A DNA stretch of 64,000 bases. Source: Penicillus capitatus. Its lineage: Eukaryota; Chlorophyta. The DNA lies in NCBI GenBank assembly GCA_965649825.1, contig OZ287697.1, forward strand, positions 1,178,001-1,242,000, read 5' to 3'. The position numbers and the translations under genes are program-made. A model generated the notes under the pieces. The model saw nothing but the letters and a program-made list of their open reading frames with translations, was not told the DNA's origin and did not search any database. Below, piece by piece: positions 1 to 13,473 of the stretch (position 1 is its first letter; every line of letters begins with the position of its first letter).

Positions 1-1
1 G

Positions 2-487
2 ACTCACTGGATGACGCTCTTTTCCAGGGTTGACGACGGGTCCTATGTTCCGGGGCCAGATCTCTATGCTTCGATGATCGGTGTGATCGTTGGGTTGGGA
101 TTGGCAACGGCTGCTGGATTGAAAGTGGCCTTCGGCGGTGCGACGTGGGGCGTCAGTACTGGACTCGGTGCGTGTATGGCGGCAGGGGTGTTCGAGGTGA
201 GCCGTCCGCAGAGAATCTCGGCCGGGGAGAAAGAGATCCTCGACGCTCAGTTTGAAGATTTTGTTCGATTCGCGGGGACGAGACTCCAGCGATCGGGATC
301 CTGCCACGAATCCGAAATCTTCCGGGCGTTCCGAACAGAAGTGCCTGGGTACAGAGACAAAGAGGCGCTGACAGATTTCACCCTGCGTCAGTTCGTTCAA
401 CAATGGGCTCCCGGAATCAAGCGAACGAGCAACGGCTTCTTCAAAACGCTTTCGTTACTACCTCGAGTGGATCCTTTTGGAGAGTGA
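2..487 (+). CDS. 3' end of an unidentified gene (C-terminal part only)
   Basis: An open frame runs from the window edge to a TGA at 485-487, so only the C-terminus (about 161 residues) of a gene starting upstream is present. The visible protein has a Gly/Ala-rich hydrophobic stretch near residues 23-60 that could be one or two membrane segments. A charged tail follows, with repeated Phe and Arg residues (for example FEDFVRF and FRAFRTEVPGY). An ATG at 11 exists, but the frame is open before it, so it need not be the start. No family is recognised. It does not resemble the last exon of the repeat-family genes that follow, and it ends about 390 nt before gene A on the same strand. Confidence 0.45.
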   Translation, partial: THWMTLFSRVDDGSYVPGPDLYASMIGVIVGLGLATAAGLKVAFGGATWGVSTGLGACMAAGVFEVSRPQRISAGEKEILDAQFEDFVRFAGTRLQRSGSCHESEIFRAFRTEVPGYRDKEALTDFTLRQFVQQWAPGIKRTSNGFFKTLSLLPRVDPFGE

Positions 488-878
488 TGTCACACTTTTT
501 CTATATGTAAACTTTGAACGGTTGTTGAGAATACGCGTCGAAAAGAGTGAGATCAACAGTTGCCTGCTCGACGGGATACATGTCGCTATCAGACCATGAG
601 GTTTAGGCGCGCCTTCGCACAGCAGCAGATAGATAGCTCAACGATACGCGCGCGCTGCAGTACGTTTGAAAAGGTCTTTTCATAGGTCTTATGATGGAAA
701 CGCGGTATGCCTTGCTGATTGCGTATTATGGATTACGTTGCGACTACGCGGCTATGAATTCGTCATCAACGAATTCCCTGGCGCCACTTGCTATCTATCA
801 TCGTCAACAGCTGTTTCCGCGTTAAAAAGCATCTGTTCCTGAGACCTCCTGTCTAGGCGTTTAACTGTTTATACCTTC
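488..878. other. intergenic spacer upstream of gene A
   Basis: No coding frame or repeat is recognised here. The stretch must hold the promoter of gene A. The clear TATA box seen before genes B and C is not evident; only a weak TTTATA-like run lies just ahead of the ATG at 879. Confidence 0.4.
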
Positions 879-3800
879 ATGCGACACATGAAAACACTTT
901 TGCTTGCCTATTTCGTAACGTGCCGCGTCTTCTGTCCAGTCGGAGCTCGTGAAGCAGCCGCAAAGCACTCCGTGCCTTCTCACAGCACAACTTTGCGCTC
1001 TGAGTTTTTGACGCACGAGACTGCGAAGAAAGAACGTCCATCTATTGCTCGGCGAGGTCAGAGTGAGAACCATTCTCTGCGACAAGACGATGATGATCTC
1101 AACGACGAAGCTCCTGCAAGTGAGACAGACCCATGTACTCCTCGAGAACTCTTCTTTGACTCAAGTGTTTCCTGTTTTGACAGGCCTTCCTTGTTCGCTG
1201 AGTGAGCAAACCATCGGAGACCATCTGAGTGTAGAGACGCGAACGTGGAATATAGACCGTTCGCTTCTCGGTCACGTTGAAGATGACATCCAAGTCATTG
1301 TCAACTGTACGAAGCCAGGCGACGTCCTCTCCTTTCGTGTGAAGCGCAGAATCCGGCCGCCTTCACGCATCGTCATACCATGGGCACTAACGCTGTCTTC
1401 TACAGTAGACAGTTCCGAGATCGATGAAGGCGTGTTCCAGCGTTCCGAAGTAAAGACGACCTTTACCTGTCCGAACAGAAGAGAGGGTGTCTTCTTGGTG
1501 AAGTGAGATTCGAATTCTCGCATCTGCTGTTGTCTGATGTTGATCTCGCTTTCAGGTCGGAGAATGTGACATTAGCCAATCTTATTTTCGAAGGCTGTGC
1601 CTTCGACATGACGAACGGCGGTGAGAAGGACGCTATCGTCAGCGTCGACGTCGATGTCTGTGCCTCATCACATTCAGACAGCGTGGTACGTCTCCACCAT
1701 GTCGATTTTCGAGATAATATCCTCGCCGAGAACAACGCCATCCGAGTGCCCTCGACACCATCATGCGCGAATCTGGAACTGATCGACTTTGGTTTCGAAG
1801 ACAACACCTGCACCGGTCCATGCATCGTCTTCCCGGTGACTCAAAGCAGTCAGCTGCGCGATATCAGAGTCCAGAACATCTCGTCATCGGGAGAGACTGC
1901 CGACGCCACGACCGTCTTTTGGGGACCTCCTGGTTCGAAGATTGAAACCACATGGCTGACAGCAGCCAACAACACGATCCAGATCTTCCGCATCGAAGAC
2001 GGGACGCTGGTACTGAAGGACTCGAAGTTAACAAACAACAGCGCGAGAGTTGGAAGTCCAGTTTACCTGACAAAGTCCAAGGCACAGTTCAGAAACGTCA
2101 GCTTCACTGGAAACGACTTGTCTCACAGCGCTGGATCGATCATGTCGGACAACTCGACGATCCGCATAGATAACTGCACTTTTTCAAATGGCACTGTTGC
2201 TGAATTCGGCGGATTCATCGATGCCGAAGAGAATTCTCTGGTGACCATCCGTGAGTCGATCTTCAATCGTGGTCGAGCGAAGGAGGGTGGATGTCTCCGG
2301 GCGCATCTCTCGGAACTCACACTTCTTGATGTGACGTTGCGAGAGTGTCATTCCGTGATCGATGGAGCAGCGATGTTTCTTTCCAATGTGACTGCCGATA
2401 TCACGAATACCGTCATGGAATCGAACAGAGCTCTGGATGACGGCGGATGCCTGCACTTGCACTTTTCTGATGTCCGAGGAAAGGGATGGAGAGCGACCAA
2501 CAACTCGGCTGGCGACCATGGAGGGGTCATACGATCAGACCTAAGCACCACGATCCATCTCACCAACTCCGTTTTCCTCCACAATTGGGCAGACAGAGGG
2601 GGAGTCATGTCTCAGGAGTTGAATTCCGTCGTCAGTTTCACAAGTGTTTCGTTCGTCAACAACTCTGCTGTGACAGAGGGTGGTGCGTTCTATGTCGCTG
2701 AGTCGACGACGATTCTCAACGACTGTGCTTCCGATGACAGCAGAGCTGAGGATGGCGGATTCCTGTTTGCAAGGACGAATGCCACAGTGAACATCACCGC
2801 GTCGATCATGAGACATGGCACCGCGAGACGTGGCGGCTGTCTGCTCGCTCTCGACGGATCTGTGAGTGTTCAGAACTCGGCGCTGGAGGATTGCGTGTCC
2901 AACGAGGACGGCGGGGCCATGCACCTACGCAACATCGCAGCACACATCTCGAATTCCCGCTTCCTATCGAATCGCGCAGAGGATAGTGGAGGAGCCGTCT
3001 TCGCCGATGAGAAGACCCATCTCGACGGAGGTGAATGGAGGATTGAAGACAACAGTGCCGGAGGCGATGGAGGAGGCGTTTGGCTGAAGCACTCTACGAT
3101 CCAAGTGAAGGACTCTCTCTTCCGAAACAACTTTGCTGTCCACGGCGGCGCTGTGCATCAGAGCTCTTCCTCGAATGGAACGTTCTTCAATGCGACGATG
3201 GTAAAGAACACATGCTCAGGGCGCGGCGGCGCCTTCTTCACCGTCGATTCGTCGAAGCTGAGTATCTCGGCCTCCACGTTTCGTGGTGGAAGCGCAGAAG
3301 AATACGGTGGGTTTCTTGCAGCCATCTCGAAGAGCTCTGTCGATTTAGAGCACACGATCATGGCAAAAGGACACGCGACGAATGGAGGAGCCGTTTTCCT
3401 GTCCGACAGTCTCTTTGAAGGGGATCATCTTAACATCACCGAATGTGTTGCCGATTCAACTGGCGGGGCACTCTTCTTCGAATCTATGAACATCACAATG
3501 CTCACAGTTGGACTTGATCACTCCATCGTGCAGAACAACAGAGCGCGTCTAGGAGGTAAGGGAAGGGGCCCGACGCCCGTTTCTCATGCATTCAATGTGT
3601 GTCTAAGGAGGCCTGTACATGACAAACAGCAATGGACACCTGTGTGCCGATGGCCACTCCGATTGCTTTTTCGTTACTTTAATGAACACGAGTTTCGTGA
3701 ACAACAGCGCCGAATATGCGGGAGGCGCCATCTTTACGAGCAGCTCTAGGAACGTTGGCATCAGTTGTGACAGCGAGGCAGACGATGGCGCAGAGAATTC

Positions 3801-6249
3801 ATCATTGTTACTGGCAGAAGCGTTGAATCTGACGATACCCATCTGTCCATCGTGGAGAGACAACACGGCCAGCTACTACGGTCCTGTCATTGCCTCGTTT
3901 GCATCGCAGGCCAACGTCATCATCCACGGAAGCAGCATCACCAGTTCAGAGGACAGTCCTCTATACATGTACAGAAGCGGCTCGCCGCTTTCCATCGGCC
4001 TCGAAGTCCGAGATGACTTTGATCAAGGCCCTGCTGTGGGGAGGAATAACCGTGTGGTTTCGAGCTCCGTCTCCTCTCCAGATATCCTCTTCTCGGGGAA
4101 TCACACAATCCTTTTGGAGTCCTTCACTGCCGAACTCAACGTAACTGGATTCGCGAAGCCTGGGAACTATACCGTTCTCATCGATTTTAATGAAGAGAAC
4201 CTCGACAGCGTGGTGATCAAGTTTGAGGTGCAGAAGTGTGCCATCGGCGAAGTGTCTCTAGGAGGTGGCACTCTTTGTGAGCCCTGCAGTACGACGACCT
4301 ACAATTTTAACCCAGACGAGGATCACTCGTGCAAGGAGTGTCCCGAGAACGGGATCTGCACCACCAGAGTTATCCTACCCGACCGAGGCTACTGGCATCC
4401 GACCCCTTGCTCAACACACATCCAGAAATGCCTTTCGACGGACGCCTGTGACGCCGACAACCGCCGGCAGACATTGGAAGGGCTCACAAAGGATGTGGAA
4501 TCCTGTGACTTCAACGAAACGTTCCTCAAGAACTACACACAAGCGCAGTGCAGTGAAGTGAGCACTGTGTTTGGCTGTGAGCCGCAACCTTGACTGCTAT
4601 ATTGCTGACAGGGTTATGCAGGACCGCTCTGCGGATCTTGCGAGAAATCGCACGGAAGCTGTCTATCCTCCAAGTGTCAGAAGTGTCCTGCAGCAATCAG
4701 CAATGTCATGGTGATCTGCTCTTCGGCAGTGATCCTGCTTGTATTGTGCGGCATTACGATGAGAGGGACACTAAGTACGACATGCACCCAACGGATGATG
4801 CTGTCCGGCGACAGAAAGATTCACCGCAACATCAAACTTGAAGACCTCTCTCTGCCAAGCACAACGAAACTGCCGGAGATACAACCGTCAGCATCGCACA
4901 AGATCGATGGACCGGATGAACACACCGAAATGCCTGGCGTCAGCGAAGCGACGATGGCCCAATGGAAGGCGATCGAGATGTTCAAGGTATGACAGTCCCA
5001 CACCATCTATTCTTCGGAGATGACTGGAATGACAGATAACGCTGAACTACCTTCAAGTCACGGTACTGATTGCATCTCTCAACGTCGGATGGGCCGTTCC
5101 TGTCCTCATCGTGGCAGAGACGACAGGTACTTAGCTGTCTCAATCCGCCATCTCGGCCGATCGATCGTCGTTGCGTGCGATGCAGAATTCTTCGGAGGAC
5201 TCGCTGTCGAGAGCATCCGGCGTTCTGTGATCTGTCTTGGCAACGAAGACCAGTCCCTGCATCCGACTGTGTGGGCCTCGGTCGTGGGCGCCTGTCTCAT
5301 TCCCGTTTTCGCATTCCTGCTGCTCGTTGCATTCTGGATGACAGTGGCATTCCTCCATCAAGTCCAGCAGCCACTCCGTTACATCGCGCAGAGATCCTTG
5401 CTTGCACTCATGGCACTGTGGTACATCACTTCTGTCCCCGTGATCAAGACCACACTCAGCGTTGTCCTTTGCGTAAGCGCGTATAATATCCTGGACGCCA
5501 CGGCAGAAGCCGAAGAGATCAGCTACTGGGCAGTGGACACGAGTCTGAGATGCTTTGACGGGCAACACTTGACGCTAGTGATCTGGATTCTCCTGTTTGT
5601 CAGCGTCGTCTACGGTGGACTGCTCATCGTCTTTATCTCCATCCTTGCAGCGGCCAAGAAGCTGCTCGAGCAACCAGGCAGCTGGGTCTATCGAACGACT
5701 GGATTTCTGTACCGCGGCTACGGATCTGGATGGCGGCGCTACTGGGAAGTCGCCATCGTGCTAAGGAAGGCGATGATTGCGTTTCTGGTGTTCTGCGCCC
5801 ATCTCTTTGACAGTCTGTTCCCCATCACTTGCGCTGCTGTTGTTATCATGCTTGCGATGGGGGCGCAGATTGTGGTGATGCCCTACAGACAGGAATTTCG
5901 TGTCCTGAACAGAATCGACGTGTCCGCCCTCTTCGTCTCGCATCTGACGATTATGATCGCCAGTATGCTGAAGAGTGAGCGTCTTACCGACGAGTGGCGT
6001 GGCTTAGCACTCTCAAGCATCTGTGCCGTGCTCAATATCTCCACCTTCCTCGTCCTTCTCTCTTTTCTTTTCAACGATGGTGTGCATTGCATAAGGCTCT
6101 CCATGATCGAATGCGGAACGCACATCGATGCAGATGCCGGATCGTGGCGAGTTCTGGAGATCTGGATGCGCACCAATATCCAACTGTTGGTCGATTCTAC
6201 GCGATTCGACAAAACTTATGATCATTCGAGTCTTTCTTCTGGCGTGTGA
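879..6249 (+). CDS. gene A: large beta-helix / Cys-rich / multi-pass membrane protein, 7 exons
   Basis: Exons by hand splicing are 879-1119, 1184-1502, 1556-3555, 3608-4557, 4612-4986, 5036-5126 and 5186-6249. They total 5040 nt, one frame of 1679 aa. All introns are GT-AG, 49-64 nt long. The protein has a signal peptide (about 1-25) and a conserved module (about 81-187) with DDIQVIVNCTKPGD and EGVFLVK. A right-handed beta-helix follows (about 190-900), built of repeats ending in GGA/GGG and NNSA, like chlamydial Pmp repeats. Next come a beta-sandwich-like segment (GFAKPGNYTVLIDF) and a GCC2/GCC3-like Cys-rich region (CPENGICTTRVILPDRGYW, GPLCGSC). About nine membrane spans occupy residues 1190-1640. 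It probably faces outward as a surface receptor or adhesin (inference). The last exon most resembles that of gene E. Start choice: the first ATG, which gives MRH as in genes B, C and D. Confidence 0.85.
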
Positions 6250-6285
6250 CGGTTCTGTGGCCGACAGATGCCTCTTTGGTTTTAG

Positions 6286-6291
6286 AATAAA
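6286..6291 (+). promoter_or_regulatory. possible polyadenylation signal of gene A
   Basis: An AATAAA hexamer lies 37 nt after the gene A stop codon. Position and sequence fit a canonical signal. Equivalent hexamers were not found at the same place after the other family members, so this could be chance. Confidence 0.35.
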
Positions 6292-6386
6292 TGACGGGGT
6301 AAAGCGACGTGCTGTTTCTGACCACAATAATCCGACTCTTTTCACGCCTTCTGCGCACCACCACCCGCGTCTTGTATAACAGAAGA

Positions 6387-6414
6387 TCGGTGTTCGGTGT
6401 TCGGTGTTCGGTGT
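6387..6414. repeat. short tandem repeat, 7 bp x 4
   Basis: The heptamer TCGGTGT is repeated four times without interruption in the spacer downstream of gene A. Confidence 0.8.
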
Positions 6415-6837
6415 TTGCTTAGAACAGACATTGTTTCATTAACCTGCTACAGTGAAGATGATCCCCTGAATTCAGCCGTACAGCAACCCTGTGCAAATAG
6501 CTGTCTGCATTATGAAGTGGCTTACATGATGTGACGTTTGTATAAATAGCCAGATGCCTAAACACGAAGATCTTGCACTCAACCGGAGAGTTTAATTTGG
6601 AGCATATCCTGTTTCTGTAAGCCAGATTCTCATATATTCTCTTTCGCCGTATCGGTACCTATAACTGAGACTTGTTAGAGAACAAGAGAGACGGATCTGA
6701 AACATGCCCCATTGTTGCTGGATGTTGTCGACTGGTGTCCAGTTTCGTGAATTCGCCATTTGACGCTATCTTAGCGTCTGTCGAGTACTGTCGACAAGTC
6801 GTCATCAACTGCATCGACGTAAGCGACGTGTCCATTC

Positions 6838-8160
6838 TCTGACATCCACTGATGCATTCGACCATCTGCTTTAGTCGTCATCTCGCCGAACCCGGTCGCC
6901 AACGTCGAGATCTCAAACGAAAAGGCTTCCCTTAACGACAACGCACCGAACGTCCGTCGAATCGGCAGCTAGGGAAAGAGATCGGGCATAAAGCCAAAGG
7001 CACCGTCCATCACCGATTGTCTCGCCTTCCGCAATCCACCCGGCAGCACGCAGAAGCTTGCACCGGCCAAATGCTCCCTGTTTGCCGCAATCCTCTGTCT
7101 CTGCAGTGACCCGTTCCTTTGTCGGTTTTCCTTTCGGCTCAGACTGGCGGCTTGATTGCAGGTCTGAATACACAGCGTGAATGAAGACTTCTGCCATCCA
7201 TTTCGAATGTCTGTACCTTTGCTCTCCGCTGCGGATGTCTTGATGTTGACTGTCTTTGCAGAGGGTGCGCGTTGTGAACACGTCGTCCCTGTCGATTCCA
7301 GAATCGCAGAAGTCGACTTCGAAGGCGACCACTTCCAGACCTCGTGCCTCGTTCCACGGCCATGTGTCTCGAATTCTCTGCCATCGTTGGGTCGAGGCAT
7401 CATGGTGCGTGCGCCTGTCAGAAACATCATCATCGCGGATCCATTCTCCCGCGTCAATTCTGGCCAACAGATATAGTGAGAGGCTCCATTGCTGCCCCTC
7501 TGTAGCGTAACCTGGCTGACAGATTACAAACACCAGCAACTCCTGTGAGTTGTTCAAGGGAAACGAGTGAAGGTTTGTGAAGGACGAGCACTCCAGGCGA
7601 AACCATCTCGCATTCTGTCAGGGGCTGGAGTCTTGTGCGACGATGGGCACATCATCTCATTGTCTTTATGATTGATACCATGTGCTGGACATATGTGATC
7701 CTTGCGTGCTTTCGTGTGATTCGCAAGTCGTTGCCTTTAAAACGAGATTTCCAACGATGCAAACCTCTTTTCATCGTACTCGCGTTCTGTTACGATCTTG
7801 CGTCTCAGATGCGATTCTAGAATCTTCTTCATATGCAGTGCAGTCTTCTGTAGTACCTCAGATGTCTGACTCGACAGACAGACATGCGTCTCGCCTTCGA
7901 TCAGGCGAAACCAGAGAGGCAATGAAGTAAGCGTCAGGAACGTTCTCCTCCTCAGTTCCTCTGGAATCAGAATCTCGAGATGTCACTCGTACGAGTCAGG
8001 TAATCATTGCTGCCAGTCTACATCCACGAAACGCCGATTGCCGTTCATCGAGACGGACGACAGCTGAATCACACACCAAAGAGACACTTTTGCTTAAACA
8101 CTTTCCATTCACAGTTGATGTCCTGTGACGATGCCAAAAATCATTCAAACAATGAAAGGT
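6838..8160. repeat. duplicated 3' flank of gene B, inverted copy at about 39.6-40.7 kb
   Basis: Read on the - strand, this region lies directly downstream of gene B and matches the region downstream of gene C. About 120 nt around 7380-7480 look identical to 40340-40460. Its far end (6838-6975) matches 31610-31710 and also 15754-15820, which places the beginning of a decayed family exon directly after the 3' block. Several short open frames exist on both strands, but codon positions differ freely between the copies, so it is treated as non-coding flank of an ancestral tandem unit. No other gene is seen between genes A and B. Confidence 0.7.
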
Positions 8161-8226
8161 GAGACGGTTTCAATCGCCTTCCTATTCCCAATACACAGAA
8201 AGAGATCTAAAAATCGATAAAGCACT

Positions 8227-11200
8227 TCAAACTGCATAATGGCGATATCGACGAGATCTTCCTTTGTTGACCCATCGGATCATGGCAGCTATCGCACGAG
8301 CGAAGAGGTAATCGACAAGATAGGCATGGAAAATGCGAAATGTGCCTTCTACTGGCGAGGAGTGAACTTCTTCTCTGACCAATACACTTCTCAGGTACAT
8401 AGCCGCAAATGTCACTAAAAGGGCCAACAGGTAAAGAAAGAAGAAGACGTTTGTACAGAACAGGAAAACGCTCATCAACACACGAACCCCATATGATACA
8501 CGATCGTCAGTAAAGAAGATGCTGCTGACAAAGGTGAGTGAGGAAAGCAGAAGGGAAAGGCTCTCCACGTCATTAAGACAATCAAATTCTTCGCGGTAAG
8601 GACGACATTTCATCTGGAAGAAAAGTGCCACGATCAGAACGAAGGAGGCCAGAACAGCCTGGATGTTGGCACCCAGATCGTACGAGAAGACAACCACGAC
8701 TGCGAGGACTGCTTTCCTGGACATGATCACAGACTCCCAGAAAATGTACTTCTTACTGTAGGATCGGTAGACGAAACCAGCGACGGCATAGATCCAACCA
8801 TCCTTGTAATCATCTGTCACTGTCTTGCCGGTGAGGTATGCGATCGCCAGCGGAAATCCAAGGGTGAAGATGAAGAGGAATGGCCATGCCAGCAAAAAAG
8901 CCAAGGCAGCATGGGATCCTTCATAGCACTCAACGCTGGTGTCCACTGTCCAGTAAACTGTTGTGGCATCAATCCCAATCAGCGTCGAATCATAGACCTC
9001 AACGCAGTTGAGGATGTTGACGAGCGTCTTGGTGATGGAGATGTAGCTGACGCAGCAGACGACGAGTGCACTGAGGATACAACACTTCAACAGATACATC
9101 AAAGGCTTGTTGCTTATGATCTTGATCACCAGCCAGAAAACAGCAAAGACACAGATGCATGCAATCGGCTGCAACACATCCACCAGTGTACCGGCGATTG
9201 AACGATGCAGAGAAGCTTCTGCTGGGATAAGGCAGTCGACAGATCGATTGACGGCTTCTGATGTGACGGCGCCGACGAACTCTGCAGAACACAGCACGTG
9301 TCATGAGAGTGTCTGACAGAGTTGTCTTTCAGTCACCTGCAGTCTGGAAGAGTGCGATCAGTGCGAATGTCCACTGAGCATCGATAGCCACAGCTATGGC
9401 TGTGACCTGCAGAAAGTTCACTGTTATCTGAAGAACAGTTAGGATGCATAGACAAAATAGGAAATAGAGAGGTTCAAGACCTTAAAGAGCTCGACGGCCT
9501 TCCATTTGCCGAGCTCTGCGTCCTCAGAAGATTGACTAGTATCAGCTTCTTGATTGTGCTCAGGAGTCGATCCTTCTTCTCTGACCTCTACCATAACTGC
9601 CAGTTCGATTCTCCTCTCGGACGGGAATGTCTCGGTGCTGGTGGAGGCTGTAGATAACTGAGAACATTGTGTTTGCTGTTGCGATGAAACAGAGATGAGG
9701 TTGCTTTTGATGGTGATGCCGGACAACCCCATCAGAACAAGAAATGACAGCATGACTAAGACGACATCAGCACCGTCCGATCGACATTCTTCACAGAGAT
9801 GAGAGCGAGATTTGCCATGGGATTCCTTACAGGATCCGCAGAGTGGCCCTTCATGCCCCTGAGAACCAAACGACCCTGATGAGTTTTTCAGACAGACTTG
9901 AAGCTTGCCTCTCTGCACTGCGCTTCTGTGTAATTCTGCAGGTACTGTTCATTAAAGTCACAGGATTCCACATCTTGTGTGAGTTCTGCTAACGCATCTT
10001 CGCGTTTCTCACTCTTACATGCTTCTGCTGTGAGACATCTCTGGACATGCTCTGAGCAAGGAGTTTGATGCCAGTACCCTCTGTTTGGCAGGATGACATG
10101 ACTTCTGCAGTCCCCGTTCTCTGGACACGGATGGCATTCTAGATCTTTCTCTGGAGAGAAATTGTAAGCGGCAACATTGCAAGTTTCACAAAATGTTCCA
10201 TTTCCTGAAGACACTTCACCAATGTCACACGGCTTCACCTCCACAGTGATCTCGAAGCTCTCCATGTCCGCTCCTTCAAACTCAATCAGCACATTGTAAT
10301 TGCCAGGCTGCACGAAGCCGAAGGCACTGAAATTCGCGCCTTCGAAGTCCAGAGATTTTCTAACACTTCCGACGAAGAATCCATCTGGCGAAGACATCAC
10401 GGCTTCGACGTCATTTTTCTTCCCAATGACCGGACCTTGTCCGAGCTCATCCATTGGTATTAAGACGATTAAAGGAATCGGTTCACCACTTCTGTGTTTG
10501 TGTACGGTGTATTTACTCCCATTCGCCAAACTCAGCATTCCCGTCTCTTCATCAGCGATTTCCTTCCGGACATCGGATACGGCAGAAGCCACTCCCGGTC
10601 CGTATCTCCCAGCTGTATTGTTTTTCCAGGATGGGCAGATGTCGTCGACGGATGTCAGGCGCTTCATGGACTTCCACTGTTCTTTCGAATAGAATTGCAG
10701 TTCCGGTTCTTTCGATTCGCCAGAACAGTTCAGTCGCAGACCAGCCACTGTGTCAATGAAGACAGCACCACCTGCCGACCTTGCTCTGTTGTCCATCATC
10801 GACGTGTCTGCCACGGCTGCGACAATGCATTCATCCTGCTCTGTCCGACATTTCTGTAATGTGGAGGGCCTTTTAGCGGCGATTTGGATCCCACCTACGT
10901 AAAGAACAGTGTGCACCTCTCTTCGTTGGCCTTATCATGCATACCTCCGTATTCGGCTGAGTTGTTAAGGACAATGCTGTTGTCCAATTGTATGGAAATG
11001 GATCTAATGCTTTTGAACTGAAAGAATATAGCTCCGCCGCGCGTTGCTTTGTTTTCGATCAGAGTGCAGCCACTGCAAAGAAGCCTCGATAAATGTTTTC
11101 CCATAACAGCACCTCCATCGGTTCCTGCCTCGCAATGCGAGATCTGGGTGTTGATAATCTTGAAGACTGATTCGGAAGAGTAGATAGCACCGCCTTGTCC

Positions 11201-13420
11201 ACTGGCGAACATGTCAAAGGCTTCAGTCCTCCGAATAGAAACGTCTGAAGACAGTGCATAGATTCCTCCGCCATTTCTTGCAGATCCCTCGGTGAAGTTG
11301 CACTTCTGAACCGAGAGGTCGGAGTCTGCGACGTAGATGGCGCCACCAAATTCAGCCGCATTGCCGGAGTAATGCGATCCCGTGTCTGAAAATCTGCAAT
11401 CGGGATCGCATTCGATCACGCCCCCTCCCTCGGCAGCCATGTTGTTCGAGAATAGGCAGTTCTGAATACGTATCCTGGAAGTTTCGCCGGAGATGAATCC
11501 ACCACCACTACCCGCAAACAGGTCGGTTGCGAAGGTGTTCTCGACGAAGACACTAGAAGAGGATGCATAGATTCCTCCGCCGTCTATCGCAGATCCCTCG
11601 GTGAAGTTGCACTTTTGAACCGAGAGGTCGGAGCCTGCGACGTAGATGGCGCCACCAAATTCAGCCGAGTTGCCAGTGTACTTCGATCCCGTATCCGAGA
11701 GTCTGCAATGAGAATCGCATTCGATCACACCCCCTCCGTCAGAAGCCATGTTGTCTGAGAATAGGCAGTTCTGCATACGTATCTCGGAAATAATGCCGGA
11801 GAGGAATCCACCATAGTTACGTGCAGACAGGTTGGATGCGGAAGTATCCTCGACAGAGATGTTTGAAAACGGTGCATAGATTCCTCCGCCGTCTGTCGCA
11901 GAGCCCTCGGTGAAGCTGCACTTTTGAACCGAGAGCACAGAGTCTCGGACGAAGATGGCGCCACCTTTTGCTGACGCATTGTTCTTGTTGAACTGACAGT
12001 CGGTGATGTTGCATAATGAGTTCTTTTCCACACTTATGGCTCCTCCGTACTCTGCTTCGTTCTGTCGACAAAGGCAATCTTTGATGGAAGCTTTTGCATT
12101 CTTCAACTGCAGGGGTGCACTGTTCGCACCATTCTGGCCAATCGGAATAGAATTCCGGTAAAAGACAGCCTTTGTCATGTTCAAAGATCCTCCTTCGACA
12201 TTGATGCTTGGGCAACTGTTTTGTGTGCTGTTAATGCCATCCATTGACGTCTCGGATCCAGGAGGCGCATAGAACAATACCGTGTTCGTCTTCTCAGGGT
12301 CGTACGGTTTGTTGTTCCGGATAACGATGTCTCTCAATCGATTCTGCCTGGACAGAATCACGCCACAACGGCCGTCGCATCTATTGCGTTCAACGACGAA
12401 GTCGATCAGCTCCAGCTCAAAGCAAGATGGAGACTGCATTGCGAGTCCCGTGCCTTTGATCAGGGTGTTCTTCCTGAAGCTGATGTGGTGGAACTGAATG
12501 GTGTCTCTGAATTGTCTGGATGAACAGTTTTCAACTTCCACGATGGATCCAGAACTCCCAGATTCGAACGAGCAGTCCTCGAACATCAGATTGGCGAAAA
12601 GGACACCTGTCGACCTAAACGCGACATCGATATCAGACAAGAGCAGATGTGAGAATTCAAATCTCACTTCACCAAGAACACACCCTCTCTTCTGCTCGGA
12701 CAGGTGAAGGTCGCCTTTGAGTCGGAACGCGGGAACACGCCTTCCTCGACCTCGGGACTGTTCACTGGGGCTGTCAGCGTCAGTGGCCATGGTATGACGA
12801 TGCGCGAAGACGGCCGGATTCTGCGCTTCGGACTGAAGGAGAGAACGTCGCCGGGCTTCGTACAGTCGACAATGACTTGAATGTCATCTTCGACGTCATC
12901 GAGAAGCGAACGGTTGATACGCCACGTTCTCGTCGTTTCGTTTAGATGTTCTCCGATGGTTCGTTCGCTGAGCGAACAAGGAAGATCTGCGAACACCAAG
13001 AGCGCTGGCGTCAAGCAAGCGTTCTCGAAGACAGCAAAGGGCCTTACTTGTGAGATTGTCATCTCGGCCATCATCTTGGCACAGAGAACGGCTCTCGCTG
13101 CGACTTTGCTCAGCCACAGATGGACGTTCTTTCTTAGCAGTTCTGTCCGCCCTGGACGTCGGGAGCGGAGCTGTGCCGTGTGAGTGCTTCGTCGTGGACG
13201 TGGCAGTCTCTGTCGTGCGAGGCAGTGCAAATGGCGTCATTTCTGGGAGTGTAAACGGATTTGGGGCAGAGGGTTTGGCGAAAAAGAAAGTGGTCGAGGC
13301 ATCTTCGGCCGTCTCTGCGGCCAAAGCTCGGCGGACATAAAACGTGCGACTAGCAAATTCACCAGCGCTTGCGCCGAACACTATGCAAGTCAACAATAAA
13401 CCAAAGAAAGGGTGTCGCAT
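8227..13420 (-). CDS. gene B: large beta-helix / Cys-rich / multi-pass membrane protein, 7 exons
   Basis: Exons on the - strand, first to last, are 13048-13420, 12668-12983, 10945-12614, 9909-10894, 9481-9858, 9337-9427 and 8227-9281. They total 4869 nt, one frame of 1622 aa. Introns are 50-64 nt. Intron 4 (9859-9908) begins with GC instead of GT. The architecture follows gene A: signal peptide (MRHPFFGLLLTC), conserved module at about 125-230, beta-helix at about 230-800 with internal repeats of about 103 aa, GFVQPGNYNVLIEF, a Cys-rich segment with CPENGDC and GYWHQTPC, GPLCGSC, then about nine membrane spans. The last exon has exactly the length of gene C's (1055 nt) and is close to it in sequence, so B and C are recent paralogues. 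A decayed last exon (R1) lies just upstream. Probably a cell-surface protein; ligand unknown. Confidence 0.85.
9859..9908 (-). other. GC-AG intron of gene B (intron 4)
   Basis: The codons for QCRE end in GAG, followed by GCAAGC, and the exon resumes after TTCTCAG with GHEGPLCGSC. Removing 50 nt restores the frame. The same position is a GT-AG intron in genes A and F and GC-AG in genes C and E. Confidence 0.75.
11040..12010 (-). repeat. 309-bp tandem repeats inside gene B exon 3
   Basis: The same landmark (CCGAGAG on the + strand) recurs at about 11311, 11620 and 11929, a period of exactly 309 bp or 103 codons. Each unit encodes one SVQKCxFTEGSA...GGGIYA...GGFxSG...RMQNCLFS...GGVIECD block of the beta-helix. 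Units differ by scattered substitutions. Confidence 0.85.
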
Positions 13421-13473
13421 TTTTCGTCCGGCGATTTAAAGACAACTTTGACAGACGCTTATAAACCGTGCGG

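Noticed and set aside
1120-1183. Frameshift between the first and second reading frames of gene A
   Set aside because: Removing 64 nt with GTGAGA and TTTTGACAG ends restores the frame and the homology; the same intron exists in all copies.
6913-7557. Open frames on both strands in the 3' flank of gene B (up to 214 codons), with partners after gene C
   Set aside because: Changes between the two copies fall freely in all codon positions and neither strand shows a domain; best explained as recently duplicated non-coding flank.
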